A stretch of DNA of 64,000 nucleotides from Streptomyces sp. DSM 110735 (lineage in GTDB: Bacteria > Actinomycetota > Actinomycetes > Streptomycetales > Streptomycetaceae): the NCBI RefSeq assembly GCF_016482685.1, contig NZ_JACYHF010000003.1, positions 372,001-436,000 of the forward strand, in the 5' to 3' direction. Positions 43,261 through 52,291 of this stretch are shown here, in pieces. The position numbers and the translations under genes are program-made. Position 1 is the stretch's first letter. The number at the start of each line of letters is the position of its first letter. Below the pieces are notes generated by a model. It was not told the DNA's origin. It worked only from the letters and a program-made list of their open reading frames with translations, and made no database searches.

Positions 43261-44460
43261 ATGACCTCCGGAACCAGCAAGGACGCCGCCGGTACCAGGA
43301 CCCTGACGCGGGACGAGGTGAAGGCGGCGCTGGCCGCCCAGGCCGTCGAGACACCGTCGTGGGCGTACGCCAACTCCGGTACGCGCTTCAAGGTGTTCGC
43401 GCAGCCCGGCGTCCCCCGCACCCCCTTCGAGAAGCTGGACGACGCCGCCCAGGTGCACGCGTACACAGGGGTGGCGCCCACCGTCGCCCTGCACATTCCG
43501 TGGGACCGCGTCGACGACTACGCGGCGCTGGCCGCCCACGCGGAGAAGCGGGGGCTGCGGATCGGGGCGATCAACTCCAATGTGTTCCAGGACGACGACT
43601 ACAAACTGGGGTCGGTCACCAACCCCGACCCGGCGGTGCGCCGCAAAGCCGTCGCCCATCTCCTCGACTGCGTCGGCATCATGGAGGAGACGGGGTCCAC
43701 GGACCTGAAGCTCTGGTTCTCCGACGGCACCAACTACCCCGGCCAGGACGACCTCCGCACCCGCCAGGACCGGCTCGCCGAGGCTCTGCGCACGGTCTAC
43801 GACCGCCTGGGTGACGGTCACCGGATGCTCCTGGAGTACAAGCTCTTCGAACCGGCCTTCTACGCCACCGACGTGCCCGACTGGGGCACCGCCTACGCCC
43901 ACTGCCTCCGCCTCGGACCGAAGGCACAGGTGGTGGTGGACACCGGCCATCACGCGCCCGGCACCAACATCGAGTTCATCGTCGCGACGCTGCTGCGCGA
44001 GGGAAAGCTAGGCGGCTTCGACTTCAACTCCCGTTTCTACGCGGACGACGACCTGATGGCCGGTGCCGCGGACCCCTTCCAGCTCTTCCGCATCATGTAC
44101 GAGGTGGTGCGGGGCGGGGGGTTCACGCCGGACGTGGCGTTCATGCTCGACCAGTGCCACAACATCGAGGCGAAGATCCCGGCGATCATCCGCTCGGTGA
44201 TGAACGTCCAGGAAGCCACGGCCAAGGCGCTCCTGGTCGACGGCGACGCTCTGCGCGACGCCCAGCGCGCGGGGGACGTGCTGGCGGCCAACGGCGTTCT
44301 GATGGACGCGTTCAGTACGGATGTACGCCCGCTGCTCGCGGAGGTGCGGCAGGACGCGGGGCTCGATCCCGACCCGCTGTCCGCCTACCGGCGCTCGGGC
44401 CGGCAGGAGCGGATCGTCGCGGAGCGGGTCGGGGGCGTACAGGCGGGGTGGGGGGCGTGA
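43261..44460 (+). CDS. rhaI: L-rhamnose isomerase
   Basis: A 399-residue xylose-isomerase-like TIM barrel that turns L-rhamnose into L-rhamnulose. VALHIPWD, NSNVFQDDDYKLGSV, LKLWFSDGTNYPGQDD, the metal Glu of LEYKLFEPAFY, DTGHHAPGTNIE and GFDFNSRFYADDDL are typical of the Pseudomonas/rhizobial type. It starts 34 bp after the rhamnosidase; GAGAAGGG is nearby. The stop overlaps the next start (GTGA). Confidence 0.93.
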   Translation: MTSGTSKDAAGTRTLTRDEVKAALAAQAVETPSWAYANSGTRFKVFAQPGVPRTPFEKLDDAAQVHAYTGVAPTVALHIPWDRVDDYAALAAHAEKRGLRIGAINSNVFQDDDYKLGSVTNPDPAVRRKAVAHLLDCVGIMEETGSTDLKLWFSDGTNYPGQDDLRTRQDRLAEALRTVYDRLGDGHRMLLEYKLFEPAFYATDVPDWGTAYAHCLRLGPKAQVVVDTGHHAPGTNIEFIVATLLREGKLGGFDFNSRFYADDDLMAGAADPFQLFRIMYEVVRGGGFTPDVAFMLDQCHNIEAKIPAIIRSVMNVQEATAKALLVDGDALRDAQRAGDVLAANGVLMDAFSTDVRPLLAEVRQDAGLDPDPLSAYRRSGRQERIVAERVGGVQAGWGA

Positions 44461-46637
44461 GCGGCATGGGGGCGGAACACATGGCGGGGCACCACATGGG
44501 GGAAGACCACATGGCGGGGCACCACACGGGAGAGGACCACACGGCCGGGCACCGCACAGGAGAAGACCACGCGGCGGGGCACCACATAGGGGACCCGCAC
44601 ACGCCCGAGCAGCATCCCATGGTGGCTGAACTCCTGCACCGCGCCCACCGCCTCGGCGCCGATCCCCGCAACACGAACTACGCGGGCGGCAACGCCTCCG
44701 CGAAGGGCACCGCCCCCGACCCCGTGACCGGTGACGCCATCGACCTGATGTGGGTCAAGGGCTCGGGCGGCGACCTCGGCACCCTGACGGCGGAGGGTCT
44801 CGCCGTACTGCGCCTGGACCGGCTGCGGGCGCTCGTGGACGTCTTCCCCGGGGCGGACCGCGAGGACGAGATGGTCGCGGCGTTCGACTACTGCCTGCAC
44901 GGCAAGGGCGGCGCCGCGCCGTCCATCGACACCGCGATGCACGCCCTGGTGGACGCCGCCCATGTGGACCATCTGCACCCGGACTCCGGTATCGCGCTGG
45001 CCTGCGCGGCGGACGGCGAGAAGCTGACCGCCGAGTGCTTCGGCGACCAGGTGGTGTGGGTGCCCTGGCGACGCCCCGGTTTCCAGTTGGGTCTGGACAT
45101 CGCCCGCGTCAAGGAAGCCAACCCGCAGGCTGTCGGGGTGATCCTCGGTGGCCACGGGATCACCGCCTGGGGCGCCACCTCGGCGGAGTGCAAGCGCAAC
45201 GCCCTGCACATCATCCGCACCGCCGAGACCTTCCTCGCCGCACGCGGAAAAGCGGAACCCTTCGGTCCGCTGCTCGCCGGGTACGCCCCGCTGGAGCCCG
45301 CCGCACGCCGCGACCGGGCAGCCGAGCTGGCCCCCACGATCCGTGCCCTCGCCTCCCGGGACCACCCCCAGGTCGGCCACTTCGACGACTCCGCCGAAGT
45401 CCTCGACTTCCTCTCCCGCGCCGAGCACCAAAGGCTCGCCGCCCTCGGCACCTCCTGCCCCGACCACTTCCTGCGGACGAAGGTGCGCCCCCTCGTCCTC
45501 GACCTGCCCCCGACCGCACCGCTCGACGAGGTGAAGGCGCGCCTGCGCGCACTGCACACCGCCTACCGCGAGGAGTACGCCGCCTACTACGCCCGGCACG
45601 CGCGCCCCGACTCCCCCGCGATGCGCGGCTCCGACCCGGCGATCGTCCTCGTCCCGGGGGTCGGCATGTTCTCGTACGGGAAGGACAAGCAGACGGCCCG
45701 GGTGGCGGGCGAGTTCTACCGCAACGCGATCCGCGTGATGCGCGGGGCCGAGGCGGTGTCGTCGTACGCGCCGATCGAGGAGCGCGAGAAGTTCCGCATC
45801 GAGTACTGGGAGTTGGAGGAGGCGAAGCTGCGGCGGCTGCCCGCGCCGCGGGCGCTGGCCACCCGCATCGCGCTGGTGACGGGCGGGGGTTCGGGCATCG
45901 GCCGCGCGGTCGCGCACCGGCTGGCCGCCGAGGGTGCCTGTGTGGTGGTGGCCGACCTCAAGGGCGCGGCGGCGGTGGCCGATGAACTGGGCGGTCCGGA
46001 CAGGGCGGTTGGGGTCACGGTGGACGTGACGAGCGAGGAGCGGATCGCGGACGCCTTCCGCCGGGCCGTCCTGGCGTTCGGTGGGGTGGACCTGGTCGTC
46101 AACAGCGCCGGGATCTCCGTCTCCAAGCCGCTGCTCGACACGACGGTCCGGGACTGGGACCTCCAGCACGACATCATGGCCCGCGGCTCCTTCCTTGTCT
46201 CCCGCGAGGCGGCGCGGGTGATGACCGAGCAGCAACTGGGCGGCGACATCGTCTACATCACCTCCAAGAACGCGGTCTTCGCGGGCCCGAACAACATCGC
46301 CTACTCCGCCGCCAAGGCCGACCAGGCTCACCAAGTGCGCCTCTTGGCAGCCGAGTTGGGAGAGCACGGCATCCGGGTGAACGGCGTCAACCCCGACGGT
46401 GTGGTACGCGGTTCCGGCATCTTCGCGGGCGGCTGGGGCGCGCAGCGGGCGGCGACGTACGGCATCGAGGAGGAGAAGCTCGGGGAGTTCTACGCCCAAC
46501 GCACCCTGCTCAAGCGGGAGGTGCTGCCCGAGCACGTGGCCAACGCGGTGTTCGCGCTGACCGGCGGCGACCTCACCCATACGACGGGCGCGCACATCCC
46601 GGTCGACGCGGGTGTGGCGGCCGCGTTCCTGCGGTGA
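44457..46637 (+). CDS. rhaD: Bifunctional rhamnulose-1-phosphate aldolase/short-chain dehydrogenase with His-rich N-terminus
   Basis: A 726-residue fusion. Residues about 55-460 are a class II aldolase (RNTNYAGGNASAKG, zinc ligands in VDHLHPDS and GGHGITAWG). Residues about 465-726 are an SDR domain (TGGGSGIGRAVA, NSAGISVS, YSAAKAD) that oxidises the L-lactaldehyde formed. The GTG start overlaps rhaI. Residues 4-54 are extra: pentapeptide repeats (HMAGH, HMGED, HTGED) encoded by the 15-bp array. The aldolase itself begins near ATG 44619, which has no ribosome binding site. Confidence 0.92.
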   Translation: MSGMGAEHMAGHHMGEDHMAGHHTGEDHTAGHRTGEDHAAGHHIGDPHTPEQHPMVAELLHRAHRLGADPRNTNYAGGNASAKGTAPDPVTGDAIDLMWVKGSGGDLGTLTAEGLAVLRLDRLRALVDVFPGADREDEMVAAFDYCLHGKGGAAPSIDTAMHALVDAAHVDHLHPDSGIALACAADGEKLTAECFGDQVVWVPWRRPGFQLGLDIARVKEANPQAVGVILGGHGITAWGATSAECKRNALHIIRTAETFLAARGKAEPFGPLLAGYAPLEPAARRDRAAELAPTIRALASRDHPQVGHFDDSAEVLDFLSRAEHQRLAALGTSCPDHFLRTKVRPLVLDLPPTAPLDEVKARLRALHTAYREEYAAYYARHARPDSPAMRGSDPAIVLVPGVGMFSYGKDKQTARVAGEFYRNAIRVMRGAEAVSSYAPIEEREKFRIEYWELEEAKLRRLPAPRALATRIALVTGGGSGIGRAVAHRLAAEGACVVVADLKGAAAVADELGGPDRAVGVTVDVTSEERIADAFRRAVLAFGGVDLVVNSAGISVSKPLLDTTVRDWDLQHDIMARGSFLVSREAARVMTEQQLGGDIVYITSKNAVFAGPNNIAYSAAKADQAHQVRLLAAELGEHGIRVNGVNPDGVVRGSGIFAGGWGAQRAATYGIEEEKLGEFYAQRTLLKREVLPEHVANAVFALTGGDLTHTTGAHIPVDAGVAAAFLR
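44478..44612 (+). repeat. Nine in-frame 15-bp repeats coding a His-rich extension
   Basis: Nine units of exactly 15 bp from 44478, each beginning CAC (one CGC) and alternating in pairs as HxAGH/HxGED, so a 30-bp higher order is visible. The core CACATG is kept in units 1, 2, 3 and partly 8. Same type as the arrays near the iron genes. Confidence 0.85.
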
Positions 46638-48103
46638 GCGCCGGAACCGGGACGCACGCGTACGCCGCCGTCGACCTCGGCGCGTCCAGCGGGCGTGTCA
46701 TGGTGGGACGCGTCGGTCCCGGCACCCTCCGTCTGACCGAGGCACACCGCTTCCCGAACCGTCCGGTACGGCTCCCCGGCGCCCTGCACTGGGACGTCCT
46801 CGCCCTCTACGCCGGGGTCCTCGACGGTCTGCGGGCCGCCGGACGCCTGACCCCCCTGACCTCGGTCGGCATCGACTCCTGGGCCGTCGACCACGGTCTC
46901 CTCGACGCCGACGGAGCCCTGCTCGGCAACCCGGTGCACTACCGGGACACCCGCACGAAGGGCGTGGCCGAGCGGGTGTGGGCGACGGTCCCGGCGGCGG
47001 AGCTGTACGCACGCACGGGCATCCAGTACGCCCCGTTCAACACCCTCTACCAACTGCTCGCCGCGCGGGACAGACCCCAACTGACAGCAGCGCGGCAGGC
47101 GTTGCTGATCCCGGACCTCCTGACGTACTGGCTCACCGGCACCCGCGGCACCGAACTCACCAACGCCTCCACCACCCAGCTCATCGACCCCAACACCCGT
47201 ACGTGGGACGGGGAGCTGGCCCGACGGCTCGGGATCGACCTGACCCTCTTCGCCCCGCTGCGTCACCCGGGCGAACCGGCGGGGCATCTGCTGCCCGGCG
47301 TCCTGGCGGAGACCGGTATGACCGGTCCGCTCCCCCTCACCACGGTCGCCTCGCACGACACGGCGTCCGCCGTCGCGACGGTACCGGCCCGCGCCGGGGA
47401 GCGGTTCGCGTACATCTGCACCGGCACCTGGTCCCTCGCGGGGCTCGAACTCGACGCCCCCGTCCTCACCGAGGCGAGCCGCCGGGCCAACTTCACCAAC
47501 GAACTCGGTCTGGACGCAACCGTCCGCTATCTGCGCAACATCATGGGTCTCTGGCTCCTCCAGGAGTGCCTGCGCGCCTGGGACGAGCCGAACCTGCCCC
47601 AACTCCTGTCAGAAGCAGCGGACTCGGAGCCCCTCGGATCGGTCGTGGACGCGAGCGACCCCGTCTTCCTCGCCCCGGGCGACATGCCGGACCGCATCGC
47701 CACAGCCTGCCGCGCCACCGGACACCCCGTGCCGCGGAGCCGAGCCGCCACCGTCCGCTGTGTCCTGGACTCCCTGGCCCTGGCGCACCGCCGAGCCGTC
47801 CGGGACGCCCAGCGCCTCGCCGACCACCCGGTGGACGTGGTCCACCTGGTCGGCGGCGGCGCCCGCAACGCCCTGCTCTGCCAACTGACCGCCGACGCCT
47901 GCGGTCTCCCCGTCATCGCCGGTCCCATCGAGGCGGCCGCCCTCGGGAACGTCCTCGTCCAGGCACGCGCTCACGGCGACACCGGCCCCTCCCTCACCGA
48001 CCTGCGCACCCTCGTGGCCGACACCCAGCCCTTGCGGCGCTACGAGCCACGGGGCACGGCGGAGGCGTGGCAGACGGCGGAACGACGACTCGGCGGGGTG
48101 TGA
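46634..48103 (+). CDS. rhaB: Rhamnulokinase
   Basis: A 489-residue FGGY kinase that phosphorylates L-rhamnulose at O1. N-terminal AAVDLGASSGRVMVGRV (phosphate loop), GIDSWAVDHGLLD, YRDTRT, then SHDTASAVATVPA and the C-terminal HLVGGGARNALLCQLTADAC are the RhaB pattern. The GTG start overlaps the rhaD stop (GTGA). Last gene of the catabolic operon. Confidence 0.94.
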   Translation: MSAGTGTHAYAAVDLGASSGRVMVGRVGPGTLRLTEAHRFPNRPVRLPGALHWDVLALYAGVLDGLRAAGRLTPLTSVGIDSWAVDHGLLDADGALLGNPVHYRDTRTKGVAERVWATVPAAELYARTGIQYAPFNTLYQLLAARDRPQLTAARQALLIPDLLTYWLTGTRGTELTNASTTQLIDPNTRTWDGELARRLGIDLTLFAPLRHPGEPAGHLLPGVLAETGMTGPLPLTTVASHDTASAVATVPARAGERFAYICTGTWSLAGLELDAPVLTEASRRANFTNELGLDATVRYLRNIMGLWLLQECLRAWDEPNLPQLLSEAADSEPLGSVVDASDPVFLAPGDMPDRIATACRATGHPVPRSRAATVRCVLDSLALAHRRAVRDAQRLADHPVDVVHLVGGGARNALLCQLTADACGLPVIAGPIEAAALGNVLVQARAHGDTGPSLTDLRTLVADTQPLRRYEPRGTAEAWQTAERRLGGV

Positions 48104-48192
48104 CCCCCGGACGGCAAGAGCCGCCGCGCCGCCTCCAACGCCCTTGCGGTCAGCGCCCCTTCACGTACCGCCCCCTTCACGCACCGCCCCCT

Positions 48193-49809
48193 TCACGGCG
48201 TCCGGTCCCGTGACGGCGGTCCCGTCAGCAGCCGGTGCTCGGCGGATTCGTAGCGGCTGCGTTCCCGGTCGGCGGCGGACTTGCCGGAGAGCAGGCTGGT
48301 GAGCCAGCCGGCGAGGAAGCCCGCGGGGATGGAGGCGAGGGCGGCGGTGTTGTACGGGAACCAGTCGAAGTCCGCCTCGGGGAAAGCGGCCAGGGGTGAT
48401 CCCGAGACGAGGGTCGTGCCCGGGGTCAACGCCAGGACCGTGACCGAGCCGACGACGAGCGTGGCGAGCAGACCCGCGCGGGTGTAGCGGCGCCAGAAGA
48501 GGGTGTAGAGGAGCGCGGGCGCGATGGCCGAGGCGCCGAGGGTGAAGGAGAGGGTCGCCAGGGGCTGGAGGCTGCGGTGCTGGGCGAGAGCCGCGACCAG
48601 GATGACGGGGATGCCGACGAGCAGGGCGCACGAGCGGGCGAGGGTGAGTTCGCGCGCCGGGGGCAGCGGGGTGGGTCGGGAGGCGGTCAGGTCGTGGGCG
48701 AGGGCGTTGGCGCAGGCGAGCGTCATGCTCGCCACGGAGGCGAGCAGGGTGAGGAAGACGGCGGTGGTGACGGTGGCGAAGAGCAGGCTCTCGGGGCGGG
48801 AGAGACCGCTGCCGAAGGCGGCGCGGGCGCCGAGCAGATAGGCGGTGGTGCCATGGGGGTCGGCGCCGGTGATGCGCACGTGTCCGAGGAGGGCGGTGGC
48901 GCCGGTGCAGATCAGGACGAGCATCAGGATGAACAGGGTGACCGAGGAGACCGCCCAGGACATGGCCCGGCGCACCTGGCGCGGTGTTCCGGCGGTGTAC
49001 ATGCGCATGGTGACGTGCGGCAGGCAGGCGGCGCCGAGCACGATGGCGCACTGGGTGCTGGCCATGTCGAGGGCGGGGTGCGGGCTGCTGGAGTACTGCA
49101 GCCCCCAGCGCAGATAGGCGGGACCGGCGCCGCTCTGGTGCGCGGCGGTACGGAACAGGGTCTCGGTGCTCCAGCCGAAGGTGTGCAGGATCAGTCCGCT
49201 GACGACGAGACCGGAGGCGAGGAGCATCACCGTCTTGAAGATCTGGACGAGCGCGGTGCCCCGCATCCCGCCGAGGGCGGCGTAGCTGATCATGAGTATC
49301 CCGGCGCCGACCACGCAGCCGTTCTTCATGGCCGGTTCGGTGAACCCCAGGACGTAGGCGAGGAGTTCACCCACACCGGCGAGCTGGACGATCATCATCG
49401 GGACGAGCGCGAGCAGGGTGACCGCGCAGGCGGCGATGCGCACGGACCGCGCCGGATGGCGGTGGCCGAGGACGTCGCCCATGGTGTAGCGGCCGGTGTT
49501 GTGGAGCGGCTCGGCGAGCAGGAACATCAGCAGGAGCAGGGAGAGTACGGCGCTGAGGGCGAGGACCACTCCGTCGTAGCCGCACAGCGCGATGATGCCG
49601 CCGATGGTGAGGACGGTGGCGGCGGAGATGTAGTCCCCGGCGATGGCGAGTCCGTTGCGCAGGGGCGAGAGGGATTTGTAGCCGGTGTAGAACTCGGCGA
49701 GGTCGTCCGCGTCCGGGCCGGTGAGGACGCAGAGCAGCAGGGTCAGGGCGACGACGGAGCAGAAGGCGGCCAGGGACCAGGACTGCGCGGGACCGCTGAA
49801 CTCCGTCAC
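48193..49809 (-). CDS. Sodium/solute symporter (cation/acetate ActP-like)
   Basis: A 538-residue SSS-family symporter with 13 likely membrane segments. DLAEFYTGYKSLSPLRNGLA, GDYISAATVLTIGG, and RTVGMRGTALVQ-type stretch (SYAALGGMRGTALVQIFK) are typical of ActP. It should take up acetate or a similar monocarboxylate with Na+. The GTG at 49809 overlaps the DUF485 stop by 4 bp, the usual YjcH-ActP order. Confidence 0.9.
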   Translation of the reverse strand: MTEFSGPAQSWSLAAFCSVVALTLLLCVLTGPDADDLAEFYTGYKSLSPLRNGLAIAGDYISAATVLTIGGIIALCGYDGVVLALSAVLSLLLLMFLLAEPLHNTGRYTMGDVLGHRHPARSVRIAACAVTLLALVPMMIVQLAGVGELLAYVLGFTEPAMKNGCVVGAGILMISYAALGGMRGTALVQIFKTVMLLASGLVVSGLILHTFGWSTETLFRTAAHQSGAGPAYLRWGLQYSSSPHPALDMASTQCAIVLGAACLPHVTMRMYTAGTPRQVRRAMSWAVSSVTLFILMLVLICTGATALLGHVRITGADPHGTTAYLLGARAAFGSGLSRPESLLFATVTTAVFLTLLASVASMTLACANALAHDLTASRPTPLPPARELTLARSCALLVGIPVILVAALAQHRSLQPLATLSFTLGASAIAPALLYTLFWRRYTRAGLLATLVVGSVTVLALTPGTTLVSGSPLAAFPEADFDWFPYNTAALASIPAGFLAGWLTSLLSGKSAADRERSRYESAEHRLLTGPPSRDRTP

Positions 49810-50240
49810 CGGGTTCCTTCCCGGTGCGCCGGGTGCGACTGGCGGGCGCGGTGGATCAGCGGGTCGACGACGGAGCGCGCGGAGGCTTCGTAGAGCAGGA
49901 CGGCCAGCCAGGTGACGGGGATCTGCGCGAGGGCCAGCACGAGACCGGTGGGCAGCCCGCCGGGTCCCGGACGGGTCATGAGCCCCGGCGCCTTGACCGT
50001 CAGTGCGAGGAACCCGGCGAAGTAGCCCAGCGCGGTCAGGGACGGCACGCGTCGCTGCCAGCGGTAGGCGCGGCGTAACAGGCGGAGGGTGCGGTGCGGT
50101 CCGGAGCGCCGGCCCGTGGGCTCCGGGCGGCTCGATCCGTCTTCCTGTGACCAACTGGGTGTGTGCGGGGGTGTGCCGGTGGGGTGGCGGTGGTCGGACG
50201 GCGGTGGGCCGGAGGGAAACTCGGAGCTGTCGTCGGACAT
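49806..50240 (-). CDS. DUF485 family membrane protein
   Basis: A 144-residue YjcH-like protein. After a 65-residue Pro/Ser-rich cytoplasmic region the DUF485 core has RRVPSLTALGYFAGFLALTV and LVLALAQIPVTWLAVLLYEA, two membrane segments. AGGAG precedes the ATG. It is coupled to the symporter and is probably its small partner. Confidence 0.85.
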   Translation of the reverse strand: MSDDSSEFPSGPPPSDHRHPTGTPPHTPSWSQEDGSSRPEPTGRRSGPHRTLRLLRRAYRWQRRVPSLTALGYFAGFLALTVKAPGLMTRPGPGGLPTGLVLALAQIPVTWLAVLLYEASARSVVDPLIHRARQSHPAHREGTR

Positions 50241-50409
50241 GTCGAATCTCCTGGCGGGGACTGAGCCCTGGACGGCACGGATCGGAGTCGTAGGCCCATC
50301 GCACATAGTGCGGGTCGAGGTCATGGAGTGCGCGAATATGTCGGCCGACAGGGACAGTTACCCATGACCTTATGTCGACATGTTTCCAGTCGACGGCCGT
50401 TATCGGCCA

Positions 50410-50457
50410 AAGAGCACGGCGCGACCGTCCGCCCCGGACCGGCCGCGCCGTGCTCTT
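50410..50457 (-). terminator. Hairpin terminator after the PoxB-like gene
   Basis: Perfect 14-bp inverted repeat AAGAGCACGGCGCG / CGCGCCGTGCTCTT, 20-bp loop. It lies 12 bp beyond the stop. The T run is short, normal in Streptomyces. Confidence 0.75.
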
Positions 50458-50469
50458 CGGCGGCGCCGC

Positions 50470-52197
50470 TCAGCCGCCCGAACTCGACAGGTTCTCCCGC
50501 ACCTTGGCGATGGCGAACCCCCAGCCCTGCTGGACCGTCGCCTTGCCGGGTACGGCGATCTCGTCGGGGTTGGTGAGCACGTCCAGCAGGACGGGTCCCG
50601 GTTCCGCGAACGCGCGCTTCACCGCGTCGGACAGTTCCTCGGGCTGGGTGACGCGGATGCCGGGGATGCCGAGAGCCTGGGCGACGGCGGCGAAGTCCGG
50701 GTTGTCGAGGACGGTGCCGAACTCCGGCAGTCCGGCCTGTTCCTGCTCCAGCTTGACCATGCCGAGTCGCTGGTTGTCGAAGACGACGAGCTTGACCGGA
50801 AGCCGCTCGGTGCGGATCGTCATCAGGTCGCCGAGCAGCATGGACAGTCCGCCGTCGCCGCAGAAGGCGACCACCTGCCGGTCCCGGTCGAGCAGTTGGG
50901 CGCCGATCGCCTGGGGCATGGCGTTGGCCATCGAGCCGAGGTTGTACGAGCCGAGCAGGCGGCGGTCGCCGCGCATCTCCACGAACCGGGAGAGCCACAC
51001 CGTGGCCATGCCGGTGTCGGAGGTGAACACCGCGTCGTCGCTCGCGGCGGCGTCCACGGCAAGCGCCAGCGCCTCGGGGCGTACGAGGTGCGAGCGGTTG
51101 TCGAACGCCGAGCGGACCTTGCCGAGCAGCCCCCGGTCGTGGCCGGGCGAGGCGAGGTCCCGCTGGCCCTCCTGCCACTTGGTGAACTTCGCCCGCGCCG
51201 CGTCGAGATGACCCCGGTCCGTACGCGGCCGGACGCGATCGAGCAGCCCGCGCAGGGTCGGACCCACGTCCGCCGCGAGCCCCACGTCCACGGGCACGCG
51301 GCGTCCGATATGCTCCGCGACCCGGTCGATCTGGATCACCTTCTTGCCCTCGGGATACCAGTCCCGGTACGGGAAGTCGGTGCCCAGCAGCACCAGGGTG
51401 TCGGCGTGGTCCATCGCGCGGGCGGCGGCCGGGTTGCCGATGAGCCCGGTCTGGCCGACCTGGTAGGGGTTGTCGCCCTCGAAGCCCTCCTTGGCCTTGA
51501 GGGTGAGCACCATCGGCGCGGCCAGCCGCTCGGCCAGGGCGAGGACCTCCTCGCGGCAGCCGCGCGCTCCCCTGCCGACGAGCAGTGTGACCTTGCCGCC
51601 GTCGTCGATCACGGAGGCGGCTTCGTCGAGCGCGGGGTCGTCGGGCCGGTTGGCGGAGCCGGTCAGCGACAGCCGGACCGGCCGGTCATCGGGCAGCTCC
51701 AGCTCACCGATGTCGCCGGGAACCGTGAGCACGGCAACCCCGCGCCGCCCGACGGCGGTGCGCACCGCGACCTCCAGGAGCGCCGGGAGCTGCGCGGGCG
51801 AGGTGACGGTGGCGCGGAAGACGGCGACGTCCTTGAAGAGCAGGTCGTTGTCGACCTCCTGGAAGTAGTCGGTGCCCAGCTCCGCCTGCGGGACCTGTCC
51901 GGCGATGGCGAGCACCGGCGTGCCGCTCTTCGCGGCGTCGTAGAGCCCGTTCAGCAGGTGGACCGAGCCGGGTCCGACCGTGCCCATGCAGACCCCGAGC
52001 GTGTCGGTGAGCTGGGACTGGGCACCGGCCGCGAACGCCGCCGCCTCCTCGTGACGGCAGCCGACCCAGGACACGGCATCGGAGGTGCGGATGGCGTCGG
52101 TGAACGGGTTGAGCGCGTCGCCGACGACGCCGAAGACGTGACGCACCCCCAGTTCCTCCAGCGTGTCCACGACGAGACGGGCGACGGTACGGGCCAT
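50470..52197 (-). CDS. Thiamine pyrophosphate-requiring enzyme, PoxB-like (pyruvate oxidase/dehydrogenase)
   Basis: A 575-residue ThDP enzyme with the three-domain order. The catalytic Glu lies in CRHEEAAAFAAG, middle FAD/nucleotide-like domain (GSANRPDDPALDEAASVIDD) and the C-terminal ThDP motif FCGDGGLSMLLGDLMT...NQRLG. Closest resemblance is to pyruvate:quinone oxidoreductase PoxB, which decarboxylates pyruvate to acetate; acetolactate synthase is an alternative. Position beside an acetate symporter fits. A terminator follows. Confidence 0.85.
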   Translation of the reverse strand: MARTVARLVVDTLEELGVRHVFGVVGDALNPFTDAIRTSDAVSWVGCRHEEAAAFAAGAQSQLTDTLGVCMGTVGPGSVHLLNGLYDAAKSGTPVLAIAGQVPQAELGTDYFQEVDNDLLFKDVAVFRATVTSPAQLPALLEVAVRTAVGRRGVAVLTVPGDIGELELPDDRPVRLSLTGSANRPDDPALDEAASVIDDGGKVTLLVGRGARGCREEVLALAERLAAPMVLTLKAKEGFEGDNPYQVGQTGLIGNPAAARAMDHADTLVLLGTDFPYRDWYPEGKKVIQIDRVAEHIGRRVPVDVGLAADVGPTLRGLLDRVRPRTDRGHLDAARAKFTKWQEGQRDLASPGHDRGLLGKVRSAFDNRSHLVRPEALALAVDAAASDDAVFTSDTGMATVWLSRFVEMRGDRRLLGSYNLGSMANAMPQAIGAQLLDRDRQVVAFCGDGGLSMLLGDLMTIRTERLPVKLVVFDNQRLGMVKLEQEQAGLPEFGTVLDNPDFAAVAQALGIPGIRVTQPEELSDAVKRAFAEPGPVLLDVLTNPDEIAVPGKATVQQGWGFAIAKVRENLSSSGG

Positions 52198-52291
52198 GGG
52201 GATCGTCCTCTCCGCGGGCCCTCGTGGCCCACTGGTGTCACACGGCGGGCGTGGTGCCGCCGCACGGATTTCAGGTACGGGTACCGGCGCG

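Noticed and set aside
48130..48192. Short tandem copies of ACGTACCGCCCCCTTC-like sequence after rhaB
   Set aside because: About two and a half imperfect 16-bp copies only; too short to interpret and unlike the YACATG arrays.
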